Part shown: piece by piece, positions 1 through 8,143 of the stretch
Layout: each line of letters opens with the position of its first letter
Numbering within the stretch: the first letter of the stretch is position 1
From: a virus
Strand: one strand, 5' to 3'
Virus record (IMG/VR): IMGVR_UViG_3300021962_000368
Span: 1 to 33,292 of that record
Length of the DNA stretch: 33,292 bases
Made by a program: the position numbers and the translations under genes
The notes under the pieces: model-generated
Seen by the model: only the letters and a program-made list of their open reading frames with translations
What the model was told of the DNA's origin: nothing
The model's database searches: none

Positions 1-1
1 T

Positions 2-946
2 AACTATCTATACTTTAATTCTGTATTAGGTTTAGGCCCTAGTGTAGATGCAGCAGGTAGTGGCGGTCAAAAATCCGGCGGAGGTGGCGGTAGAGAATCG
101 CAAAACCCGCCAAACAATTCTGGTCCAGGAAGTGGCGGTACAGGCGGAACTAGCGGCAATACAGGATTAAAATCTGACGCAGGCCCGGGTAGTAGTAATC
201 CTGCAGGAACCGCAACAGGAGGCGGAGTCTCACCTATCGCGACCGGGGCACGAAATAACGGAGATAGAACATCATCATTAGGTGTGGGTCTTGAAGCACA
301 AAATAGTGTCACAACATATTTAAATGACCTAGGTGCTTATTACCAAGGTAGAATGAAAATAATCGGAGATCCAGATTATTTAATTAGAGACGGAGTAAGT
401 TCAATCAATTCTTTATATAATCAATTTTACGATACTGATGGTTTCACTATTAATGCACAAGGTGGGCAAGTGTTTGTTGAAGTTGTGTTTAAAGAAGGCA
501 AAGATTATGATGATAAAACTGGATTACAAAAGATAAATGAAAATATTCTTTTTATAGAATATCCAGAAGATGTAAAAGCAGTAGCCAAAGATGCTATTGT
601 TTATTTGTTGGCTGATGTTGATAGTATTTTTAATGGTGGTAAATTTGAACAAACATTAAATTTAATAGGTCCTACATTCCCGGGCAACAAACCTGCTAAG
701 GCGTCACAGGGTGGGTCACCTGCAACACAAGCAGCCCCGCAACAACAAAGTCCTCAACAAACAACTAACACGCCAAAAGGTCAAGTGGCAGATGATGATA
801 GTAAGCCGCAAAACAATATACCTAATAACACGCAGCCAGAAAAACAAGGCAGAGAGCCAACTAATTTACAAAACTTAAGTGACGGCGAATTGTTCAGTTT
901 AGGTTATATGCCGGATGAAATAGAACAGATACGTAGAGGTGGATAA
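2..946 (+). CDS. Virion structural protein, probable baseplate hub component (5' end cut by window edge)
   Basis: The frame is open from base 2 to the TAA at 944-946 (314 codons), so the gene starts outside the window; a GTG at 284 is only an internal codon. The visible part begins with a Gly/Ser/Asn-rich low-complexity stretch (about bases 50-270), then a compact region with a GDPDY motif (about 367-381) and an acidic/aromatic segment, followed by a Gln/Pro/Asn-rich linker (about 690-860) and a short charged tail ending IRRGG. GDP-type motifs of this kind occur near the C-termini of large phage hub/tail proteins, which fits its place directly before the gp5-like spike. I cannot assign a T4 gene number. 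The stop overlaps the next start (TAATG), implying coupled translation. Confidence 0.8.
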   Translation, partial: NYLYFNSVLGLGPSVDAAGSGGQKSGGGGGRESQNPPNNSGPGSGGTGGTSGNTGLKSDAGPGSSNPAGTATGGGVSPIATGARNNGDRTSSLGVGLEAQNSVTTYLNDLGAYYQGRMKIIGDPDYLIRDGVSSINSLYNQFYDTDGFTINAQGGQVFVEVVFKEGKDYDDKTGLQKINENILFIEYPEDVKAVAKDAIVYLLADVDSIFNGGKFEQTLNLIGPTFPGNKPAKASQGGSPATQAAPQQQSPQQTTNTPKGQVADDDSKPQNNIPNNTQPEKQGREPTNLQNLSDGELFSLGYMPDEIEQIRRGG

Positions 947-2424
947 TGGCAGAAGATATACAAAAAGCAAAAGGCCCTACAAAAAGAAGTAGTATCTTTA
1001 GCGGCGGTGCAAACCCAAGACTTGCACCTGTAATAGGCATTGTTAAAAACAATAGTGATCCTAAACGTATGGGAACTATTGAAGTATATCTATTAGACAA
1101 CAGCGGTACTGATCCTGAAGATTATCGTAACTGGCGTAAGGTACAATTTTTAAGTCCGTTTTATGGTTTAACAAGAGCAACAAGCGGTAATACCGGAGAG
1201 GGCACATATAAAGGAAATTCAAGTAGTTATGGTATGTGGTTCGCCCCTCCTGATGTAGGCACGCAAGTGCTATGTTTATTTGCAGACGGTGATTTAAGTT
1301 ATGGATTTTATATAGGTTGTATACCAGAAGCAGATGCATTACAAATGGTTCCTGCTATTGGCGCAACAAATGCTATTGTACCTAATACCAGTGAAGCACA
1401 AAAATATGGTGATTCCCCTTTATTGCCCACCACAAACATTAACTCTAACAATAAAGAATTTACTAACACTACAAAATACTTAACAGCCGCCAAACCAGTA
1501 CAGAGTTGGATAGCAAGTACAATGTGGCAACAGGGATTAATACGTGATCCTATTCGTGGACCTATCAGCAGTAGCGCACAACGTGAAAACATAAGTCGTG
1601 TAGGATTTGGTATAAGCACACCAGGCAGACCTATCTATGAAGGTGGCTATAACGATGAAACTGTTCCTACGCAACTCAGAGAAAAAAATAAACTGTTAAA
1701 GGTTGTAGCACGCCGAGGCGGTCATACATTAGTAATGGATGACGGAGATATAGCAGGTAAAGATAATTTGGTAAGAATTCGCTCATCATTAGGTCATCAA
1801 ATTATGATGAGTGACAGCGGACAAACTTTAATTATAATTCATGCTAATGGTCAAAGTTATATTGAATTAGGTAAAGAAGGCACAGTTGATATCTATAGTA
1901 CAAATAGTTTTAACGTTAGAACACAAGGGGATATCAACCTACATGCCGATAACAATATTAATATACAGGCTACGAAAAATTTAAAAATACAAGCAGAAAG
2001 TATTGAAATAGAAAGTAAAAAAGATTTTAAGATCAGATCCGGCGCAAACTTTAATCAATATACTACGGGCACACATACTGTAAAAGCAGACGGCCCTTAT
2101 AGTATGTACAGCCAAGGCGACATTAGTATGGCAAGTGGAGCAAAGGCATTTGTTAACGGTAGCAGAGTAAATCTAAATTCTGGTAAAACTTCAACCAATC
2201 CTGCAACAGTCCCTGTCATAGATCAAACACAACACACAGATACGTTGTTTGATAATACAAAAGGTTGGACCGCTGCACCTAGTAAGTTAAAGAGTATTAC
2301 TAGTCGCGCACCTGCGCATACGCCTTGGGCTGATGCAAACTTAGGAGTGAATGTAAAAACAAGCGGGGCAGCAAATAGCAAACTACCTCAAACACCTAAA
2401 GGCCCATTGAGTAGAGGACGTTAA
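946..2424 (+). CDS. 5: gp5-like baseplate central spike protein, without lysozyme domain
   Basis: This is the likely trimeric cell-puncturing spike at the centre of the baseplate. Residues about 25-130 look like the gp5 N-terminal OB fold (GIVKNNSDPKRMGTIEVYL, then WFAPPDVGTQVLCLFADGD). A linker with no enzyme signature follows to about 250. The motif RRGGHTLVMDDGD (257-268) opens the C-terminal part, where regular short strands (about 270-410: INLHADNNINI, KNLKIQAESIEIES) match the triple-stranded beta-helix of gp5 and VgrG spikes. The C-terminus carries RAPAHTPW (454-461). T4 gp5 has 575 residues with a lysozyme domain between OB fold and helix; here, with 492, that domain is absent. The start is supported by AGAGGTGG at 935-942 and by the 1-nt overlap with the upstream stop. 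Confidence 0.88.
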   Translation: MAEDIQKAKGPTKRSSIFSGGANPRLAPVIGIVKNNSDPKRMGTIEVYLLDNSGTDPEDYRNWRKVQFLSPFYGLTRATSGNTGEGTYKGNSSSYGMWFAPPDVGTQVLCLFADGDLSYGFYIGCIPEADALQMVPAIGATNAIVPNTSEAQKYGDSPLLPTTNINSNNKEFTNTTKYLTAAKPVQSWIASTMWQQGLIRDPIRGPISSSAQRENISRVGFGISTPGRPIYEGGYNDETVPTQLREKNKLLKVVARRGGHTLVMDDGDIAGKDNLVRIRSSLGHQIMMSDSGQTLIIIHANGQSYIELGKEGTVDIYSTNSFNVRTQGDINLHADNNINIQATKNLKIQAESIEIESKKDFKIRSGANFNQYTTGTHTVKADGPYSMYSQGDISMASGAKAFVNGSRVNLNSGKTSTNPATVPVIDQTQHTDTLFDNTKGWTAAPSKLKSITSRAPAHTPWADANLGVNVKTSGAANSKLPQTPKGPLSRGR

Positions 2425-2434
2425 ATAAATTAAA

Positions 2435-4228
2435 ATGATCATAGATAATACAAATATAATCAAAGCAACTAAAACCCCACCGGTAAGTGTAAGCATTGAT
2501 CCATTAACTACACAGGCCACATTGGGTACAATTGCTCAAGGAGTCGCAGAAAGCGAGTTGGCTCCCGCTGCAACAAAAGGTTATACAGTATTAGATTCAC
2601 AACAAGGTAGTGAAACTTATATAGGTCAATATGCATTAACACCTAAACAATTAGAAAATGCAGGCATTATAAAGCCAGGATCAGCAGGATTGGTTGAAAG
2701 TTTAGTAGGAGCAGGCAATGATATTTCTAAATCAATGCCGCCTGCAATCTTTACTGGTAAATCAGGAGCAAAAGATTATAATAGTTTTGTTAGAAATATA
2801 CCAGCGCAATCAAATGCTATGGTTAAAAATTTACAAATATCTCAAACAGCATTACAAAATGCAGGATTGATTACAGGAGCAGAAGCCCCTAGCGAAATCA
2901 ATGGTGTGATTTTAAGTGCAACAAACAACGGCGTTGACAAAGTATTAGAAGTTGTTAATAGCAATAGAAACATAAACAGTTCATTTCTACAAAAAGAACC
3001 TTTAGGTCAGTTAAACGAAACGTATAAAGATATACAAAATGGTAACTATGCAGGTCAATTAGCCGAAACAGGATTAGGCACATTAAGCGGTGTTGAAACA
3101 GCCTTGCAAGGACTATTAAAAAATCCTAATACATCCAATGCTGTCAGCACCGGTCGAGGATTACAGGCTAATGCCTATGAGACTATTAAAAATAGTATAG
3201 GCGCACTTATACCCAATGTACCAAATGATCTAACTAGTTTACAAAAACTTAAGACAGCAGCCGTTGATGCTGCATCATTAACAGCAACAACAAATCAGTT
3301 TGCGCAGCAAGCACAGGGATTTTTAAATCCTAATTCTGCGTTCCCATTAAATCAGCAGCGTTTAGAACAGGGTGTTGCTAGTGTAGGGCAATCTTTAGTT
3401 AATTTAGGTAAAATGGCAGAAGGTGATAATAATTTAAATCAAATAATTAGTGATCCTCAAGCATTAGCAGATAATGCTATGTCTAGTTTATATGAGAATG
3501 TTTCAGGTGTCGCCGCCGGACTAAACAATTTACCTGGATCTTTAGGATCAGTAACAAGCATAACTGATTTTAGTAAAGGCAAAATGCCGGTATTACCGGG
3601 CACTGAAGGATTGCAAGCAGAATTAAAGAATTTGTCTACGGAATCATTAAACAATATTCAAAATACTGCTATGTCCGCAGTAGATAATCTTCTAGGTCAG
3701 AACAACTTAGGATCATTATCGTCCCCTAATATTAACGGACTTGTTGATTTAGTATCAAGCAAATTACCTGCAGGTGCAGCAGCATTATTGCAAAATGCAG
3801 CAGGGTCAATAGCAGCAGCAGGGTTAGGATTAAAATCACCTAGTGCTGGTGTTAACACCGTACCAGATAGAGAAACCATAGCAAGTGAACTAAGAAATGC
3901 TATGAATGATCCCGGTATACCTGAACCTAATTATTTAGGTGTAAGTGAGTCAGCAAAAGCAAAAATAGAAAGTACGACTGAAGAAAGAAAAGGATTTATA
4001 GTTAAACAAAAAGAGTTAAAAGATGCATTCAAGAAAAAAGATGACGAGTTTCAGGTGGCATATAAAGAATATGCGATTGCCGCTAACAACTTGCCGCAAG
4101 GATCAAGCATAGTCAATGGATTAAAAGCAAAGTATGAAGCAAAAATTAAAGAACGTGCGGCAATTAAAAAACAACTTGATGATCTTTATAAAGAATTTCC
4201 GGAATTTGCGGTAAGAAACATCGCCTAA
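2435..4228 (+). CDS. Probable baseplate hub / tail structural protein, 597 aa
   Basis: I do not recognise a full-length family. The protein is rich in Ala, Gly, Leu and Asn, has no signal peptide, and looks like a long helical structural protein. Near the N-terminus (residues about 60-90) the motif GQYALTPKQLENAGIIKPG resembles the G-x-Y-Q-F-T-P-Q-Q-L-E-x-A-G-Y-x-K-P-G segment of phage baseplate or lysozyme-associated proteins, and IFTGKSGAKDYNSF follows it. A looser echo of the motif (LQISQTALQNAGLI) appears at about 133-146. The last 90 residues are highly charged and probably form a coiled coil (about 510-590). No catalytic Glu/Asp arrangement is apparent, so I do not call it an enzyme. 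It lies 10 nt after the spike gene and 20 nt before gp25, so a hub, tube-capping or length-determining role is likely by position only. Confidence 0.75.
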   Translation: MIIDNTNIIKATKTPPVSVSIDPLTTQATLGTIAQGVAESELAPAATKGYTVLDSQQGSETYIGQYALTPKQLENAGIIKPGSAGLVESLVGAGNDISKSMPPAIFTGKSGAKDYNSFVRNIPAQSNAMVKNLQISQTALQNAGLITGAEAPSEINGVILSATNNGVDKVLEVVNSNRNINSSFLQKEPLGQLNETYKDIQNGNYAGQLAETGLGTLSGVETALQGLLKNPNTSNAVSTGRGLQANAYETIKNSIGALIPNVPNDLTSLQKLKTAAVDAASLTATTNQFAQQAQGFLNPNSAFPLNQQRLEQGVASVGQSLVNLGKMAEGDNNLNQIISDPQALADNAMSSLYENVSGVAAGLNNLPGSLGSVTSITDFSKGKMPVLPGTEGLQAELKNLSTESLNNIQNTAMSAVDNLLGQNNLGSLSSPNINGLVDLVSSKLPAGAAALLQNAAGSIAAAGLGLKSPSAGVNTVPDRETIASELRNAMNDPGIPEPNYLGVSESAKAKIESTTEERKGFIVKQKELKDAFKKKDDEFQVAYKEYAIAANNLPQGSSIVNGLKAKYEAKIKERAAIKKQLDDLYKEFPEFAVRNIA

Positions 4229-4235
4229 ATTAGAT

Positions 4236-4243
4236 AATAAATA
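4236..4243 (+). promoter_or_regulatory. Possible late-promoter-like octamer AATAAATA
   Basis: The octamer matches NATAAATA, the form of the T4 late promoter TATAAATA used by T4-like cyanophages. It sits only 5 nt before the gp25 start codon, so a normally spaced transcript would begin at or next to the ATG and lack a leader. There is no clear Shine-Dalgarno sequence here. It may be chance in an AT-rich gap. Confidence 0.25.
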
Positions 4244-4248
4244 AGTTT

Positions 4249-4698
4249 ATGCCACAATACATAGGATTTAGCACAATCAATGCCAACAAACCCAGATCAA
4301 CAAATGTCCGTACAGGTTATCAGGGCGGTGTAGGGTCTATCACAAACCCTATTATCGCGGGTAAAAAGTATAGATTGGTTGATGAAAGATTAGTGGTACA
4401 AGACTTTATCAACGCTCTTAACATACGTCAGGGTGAGAAAGTCGGACAACCGGACTACGGTACAACCATGTGGGGGTTTGTATTTGATCCAAACGTACAA
4501 GACGTACAAATGGCATTAGAAGAAGAAATACGCAGAATCGCTAGTCAGGACCCTAGACTAATGATTAATTATGTCAACGCATATCCGCAGCAAAATGGCA
4601 TATTAGTAGAAATGGAATTATCAATAGCACCCTTCAATCAAACGCAACTATTAAGCGTATTTTTTAATGCAAATAGTAATAGTGCCAGCGTAGTATAA
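4249..4698 (+). CDS. 25: Baseplate wedge subunit gp25 (GPW/gp25 family)
   Basis: gp25 is the small wedge protein that joins gp6 in the inner baseplate and initiates sheath assembly. The 149 residues compare with 132 in T4. The N-terminus MPQYIGFSTINANKPRSTN is the extension typical of marine T4-like phages. The GPW/gp25 domain spans about residues 38-142, with VQDFINALNIRQGEKVGQP, the YGTTMWGFVFDP motif, EEEIRRI and the closing VEMELSI strand all in place. The gene lies between the hub-region gene and gp6, as expected for a wedge partner of gp6. Confidence 0.93.
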   Translation: MPQYIGFSTINANKPRSTNVRTGYQGGVGSITNPIIAGKKYRLVDERLVVQDFINALNIRQGEKVGQPDYGTTMWGFVFDPNVQDVQMALEEEIRRIASQDPRLMINYVNAYPQQNGILVEMELSIAPFNQTQLLSVFFNANSNSASVV

Positions 4699-4724
4699 TC
4701 TTAAAAAATTGGTTTTTTCGGATA

Positions 4725-4732
4725 GATAAATA
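4725..4732 (+). promoter_or_regulatory. Late-promoter-like motif GATAAATA(CTA) before gp6
   Basis: GATAAATACTA stands in the 54-nt gap between gp25 and gp6, 20 nt before the gp6 ATG. It matches NATAAATA, and the same GATAAATACTA string recurs at 29348-29358 before a fibre-like gene. The spacing leaves room for a start near 4739 and a leader with the purine-rich site GAGAG (4743-4747). The role is inferred from the match and position. Confidence 0.6.
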
Positions 4733-4752
4733 CTAGAATTACGAGAGAAATC

Positions 4753-7700
4753 ATGGCTACAAGTTCTAGACAAGCAGCATTGTTCGGTGTAAATGATTGG
4801 AAAACAATCTACCAAACCTTTCGTGAAGTTGATTTCCGTAGTTATGATTACGAAACATTACGTAAGAGTTTTATAGATTACCTACGTACTTACTATCCAG
4901 AAACCTACAATGACTATATTGAATCAAGCGAATTTATCGCATTGCTTGACGTTATGGCATTCATGGGTCAAGGTCTTGCCTTTAGAAATGATTTAAATGC
5001 GCGTGAAAACTTTATAGACACTGCGGAACGCCGTGATAGCGTAATTAAGTTAGCAAACCTAGTAAGTTATACCCCGAAACGTAATCTATGTGCTGAAGGT
5101 TATTTAAAAGTTACAAGCATACAAACAACACAAAACATTACAGACTATAATGGTATTAATTTAAGTAATGCTATTATACTTTGGAATGATCCTGCTAACC
5201 CCAATTGGTTTGAGCAGTTTAATACAATCATAAACTCGGCGTTAATAAGCAGTCAGCGTGTAGGACGACCGGGTAACGTCAGCGACTTATTGGGAATTTT
5301 AACAGCAGAGTATGCTATACAAATACCCGGTAATAGTTTACCTATAGTACCGTTTACTACTTCAGTAGATGGCACTAGTATGGGCTTTGAATTAGTAAGC
5401 GTTACAAGTGTAGACAGTGATTCATTATATGAAATTCCCCCTGCCCCAACCGGCAAATTTAATATGCTTTATAGAAATGATAGGCTGGGCTTTGCTAGTG
5501 CAAATACAGGCTATTTCTTTTATTTTAAACAAGGGTCATTAGTTAATTTTGATTTTGTACTAGAACAGCAGATCGCTAACCAAGCAGTACCTATTAATAT
5601 TCAAGGTGTTAACAATACTGATACATGGTTATATCAATTAAACACAAATAACAATACAAGAATTTTATGGGAAAAAGTTGATAACGTTTATGCTGATGCT
5701 TACCTACAAACTGAATCAAGCAAGAAAAGTATATTCAGTGTAAGTTCAAGATTCAACGATCAAGTTACATATAATTTCGGTGATGGCGTTTTCAGTAACA
5801 TTCCCGTGGGAACTTTTAGATCATACGTTCGTGCAAGTAATGGACTTACATATACAATAGATCCAAATGAAATGCAAGGTATAACAGTTGCATTTACATA
5901 TATTACACGCGAAGGCCGTGCAGAAACACTAACATTGGGATTAACATTAACACAACCTGTCAGCAATGCACAGGCACGTGAAAGTCTACCAAGCATCAAG
6001 CAACGCGCACCTACACGTTACTATACACAGAATCGTATGGTTAATGGTGAAGATTATAACAATTTCCCGTATACATTATACAGTTCAATTATTAAATCAA
6101 AGGCTATTAATCGTAGTAGTATTGGTGTATCAAAGAATTTAGATTTACTTGACCCAACAGGCAAATATAGTAGCATCAATAGTTTTGGTGATGACGGTGC
6201 TATTTGGGAAAATAATGAAGATATTGTCCTTGATTTAACTATTAACAATAATAGTGACGTTATTAACTTTTTTGCCGATACATTAGCGGGAGCATTAGGA
6301 TTAAACCGCGCCAATCAATATTATATTAATCAAACAAGTACACAAGAAGGTTCTTGGTATAAAAGATTTACATTGCCATCATCCGGTACAAATGTAGTAT
6401 ATTGGAAAACAAGTACGGTAGATGCAAATAGTGAAAACGGATATTTTTATAATTTAGATTTAACATTGCAAGTACCGGTACAAGTAGGTATATTCAGTAC
6501 AACTAATACAAAATATATTACTAAGGGTGCAATGCTACAATTTGTTGCTCCAACTGGTTATTATTTTGATAGTAATAATAGATTAGTATTAGGCTTGCCT
6601 GGTAATAATCCTACAACATTATGGACTACAGTATTAAATGTTATCGGTGATGGTAGTAATAATGGAGAAGGTAATTTTAGTAATGGAAACGGTCCCGTCG
6701 CATTAAATGGTTATGTGCCATCCGGATGTATATTATATCAAATCATTCCAGTATTTGACAATTCTATAAGCATAGCCAACATTCAAGAAAGTATTGTAAA
6801 GACAGAATTAGAACAAGATTTTACATTAGTGTTTAATAATTCTTTACTTGTTAACCAAGATAGATGGACTATAAGACCTTATAATGATAATAATTGGTTT
6901 GTTAAATTTACCAGTTTGGGAAATCGCAGATATCAAATTTTAGTAAGATCATTAAGATATTATTTTGGTAGTGTTGCAGATACAAGATTTACATATAATG
7001 TTAATGAAATAGTTTATGATCCATTTAGTGGAAAAATTTTACAAGATTTTATTAATGTATTAGGTATTAATACTGCACCAGGATCATCATCTGCGCTAGG
7101 TAGGGATTATAAAGTTAATATATTAGGTCAAACAGTAGAAAGTGATGGTTATATTAATGATTTTGAAGTAGAAGTTAGTGCTACAGATGTGAATAATAAA
7201 CAACTAATTTTGAACCCAGATTTTTTCTATAATTTAACTGGAGTGGTAAATGGTAGCAGCAACATAGGCAAATACGTATTCTTTAGAACAGTACAAGACG
7301 CTATCAATTTAACACGTTTAGAAATTGTGCCGTCAACAGATATCATATATCAATATGCTACAGAAGAACAAATTGAATTAGTAAAATATGATTATCCTGT
7401 AGGACAATTATTTTATGCATATAGTAGTAATATTTTCTTTAAAACAGTTCAAGATACAACAATTAGAACACCGTTTTATACACTTGTTGCCCAACCAGAA
7501 TATTCAATAAAATATGGTCGTCAGGGTTTTAATTTCCAGTATAGACACAACAGTAGTAACACAACACGAATTGATCCAGCAACAACAAACATTGTTGATC
7601 TTTATGTTGTAACTCAGGCATACTATACACAATATCAAAATTACATACAAGACACAACAAATACAATCCCTGAACCTAGCAGGCCTACAATTGCAGAATT

Positions 7701-8142
7701 GTCAGCAAGTTACAATAAAGTAAATGATTACAAAATGTTGAGTGACAGTGTGGTATTAAATAGTGTAGTGTTTAAGCCATTATTTGGTCCTAAAGCAGCG
7801 CCAGCATTAAGAGGTACTATTAAAGTTATTAAAAACTCAACTACTACCGCTAGTGATAGTGAAATACGTAGCGCCGTTTTAACAACTATGAATCAATATT
7901 TTGATATTAATAGTTGGAATTTTGGAGATACTTTTTTCTTTAGCGAACTCAGCGCGTACTTACATAGTCAGTTAGGAGAGTTAATAAGTTCTACAGTTTT
8001 AGTACCTAATAATCCAGCAGAGCCTTTTGGAACATTATATGAAATTAAATGTAGCCCATATGAAATTTTTGTAAATGCAGCAACAGCAAATGACATTTTA
8101 GTAATACCTGCATTAACACCAAATGAATTACAAATAGCATAA
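4753..8142 (+). CDS. 6: Baseplate wedge subunit gp6, enlarged form
   Basis: gp6 forms the inner ring of the baseplate, where dimers join neighbouring wedges. The N-terminal 120 residues carry the family signature: WKTIYQTFREVDFRSYDYETL, then IDYLRTYYPETYNDY, FIALLDVMAFMGQGLAFR, ARENFIDTAERRDSVIKLA and YTPKR. A second conserved part (about 420-450, RAPTRYYTQNRMVNGEDYNNFPY) and the C-terminal part (about 990-1120, FKPLFGPKAAPALRG, WNFGDTFFFSELSAYLH) also look like gp6. At 1,129 residues it is far longer than T4 gp6 (660); the extra length appears to be beta-rich sequence between about 470 and 980. The gene follows a late-promoter-like motif with GAGAG at 4743-4747, and ends one base before the giant gene, implying coupled translation. 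Confidence 0.92.
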   Translation: MATSSRQAALFGVNDWKTIYQTFREVDFRSYDYETLRKSFIDYLRTYYPETYNDYIESSEFIALLDVMAFMGQGLAFRNDLNARENFIDTAERRDSVIKLANLVSYTPKRNLCAEGYLKVTSIQTTQNITDYNGINLSNAIILWNDPANPNWFEQFNTIINSALISSQRVGRPGNVSDLLGILTAEYAIQIPGNSLPIVPFTTSVDGTSMGFELVSVTSVDSDSLYEIPPAPTGKFNMLYRNDRLGFASANTGYFFYFKQGSLVNFDFVLEQQIANQAVPINIQGVNNTDTWLYQLNTNNNTRILWEKVDNVYADAYLQTESSKKSIFSVSSRFNDQVTYNFGDGVFSNIPVGTFRSYVRASNGLTYTIDPNEMQGITVAFTYITREGRAETLTLGLTLTQPVSNAQARESLPSIKQRAPTRYYTQNRMVNGEDYNNFPYTLYSSIIKSKAINRSSIGVSKNLDLLDPTGKYSSINSFGDDGAIWENNEDIVLDLTINNNSDVINFFADTLAGALGLNRANQYYINQTSTQEGSWYKRFTLPSSGTNVVYWKTSTVDANSENGYFYNLDLTLQVPVQVGIFSTTNTKYITKGAMLQFVAPTGYYFDSNNRLVLGLPGNNPTTLWTTVLNVIGDGSNNGEGNFSNGNGPVALNGYVPSGCILYQIIPVFDNSISIANIQESIVKTELEQDFTLVFNNSLLVNQDRWTIRPYNDNNWFVKFTSLGNRRYQILVRSLRYYFGSVADTRFTYNVNEIVYDPFSGKILQDFINVLGINTAPGSSSALGRDYKVNILGQTVESDGYINDFEVEVSATDVNNKQLILNPDFFYNLTGVVNGSSNIGKYVFFRTVQDAINLTRLEIVPSTDIIYQYATEEQIELVKYDYPVGQLFYAYSSNIFFKTVQDTTIRTPFYTLVAQPEYSIKYGRQGFNFQYRHNSSNTTRIDPATTNIVDLYVVTQAYYTQYQNYIQDTTNTIPEPSRPTIAELSASYNKVNDYKMLSDSVVLNSVVFKPLFGPKAAPALRGTIKVIKNSTTTASDSEIRSAVLTTMNQYFDINSWNFGDTFFFSELSAYLHSQLGELISSTVLVPNNPAEPFGTLYEIKCSPYEIFVNAATANDILVIPALTPNELQIA

Positions 8143-8143
8143 A

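Noticed and set aside
67-312. Reverse-strand open frame encoding a Pro/Leu-rich peptide
   Set aside because: It is the complement of the Gly-rich codons of the real + strand gene; it has no ribosome site and no protein-like pattern.
284-946. GTG at 284 as start of the first gene
   Set aside because: The frame is open back to base 2 with protein-like sequence, and no ribosome site precedes the GTG.
2420-2427. GTTAAATA as a late promoter before the 597-aa gene
   Set aside because: It differs from NATAAATA at a core base, overlaps the stop codon of the spike gene, and leaves no room for a leader before the ATG at 2435.
4703-4718. AAAAAA-TTGG-TTTTTT as a terminator after gp25
   Set aside because: The stem is six A-T pairs only, too weak to call; it may still slow polymerase.
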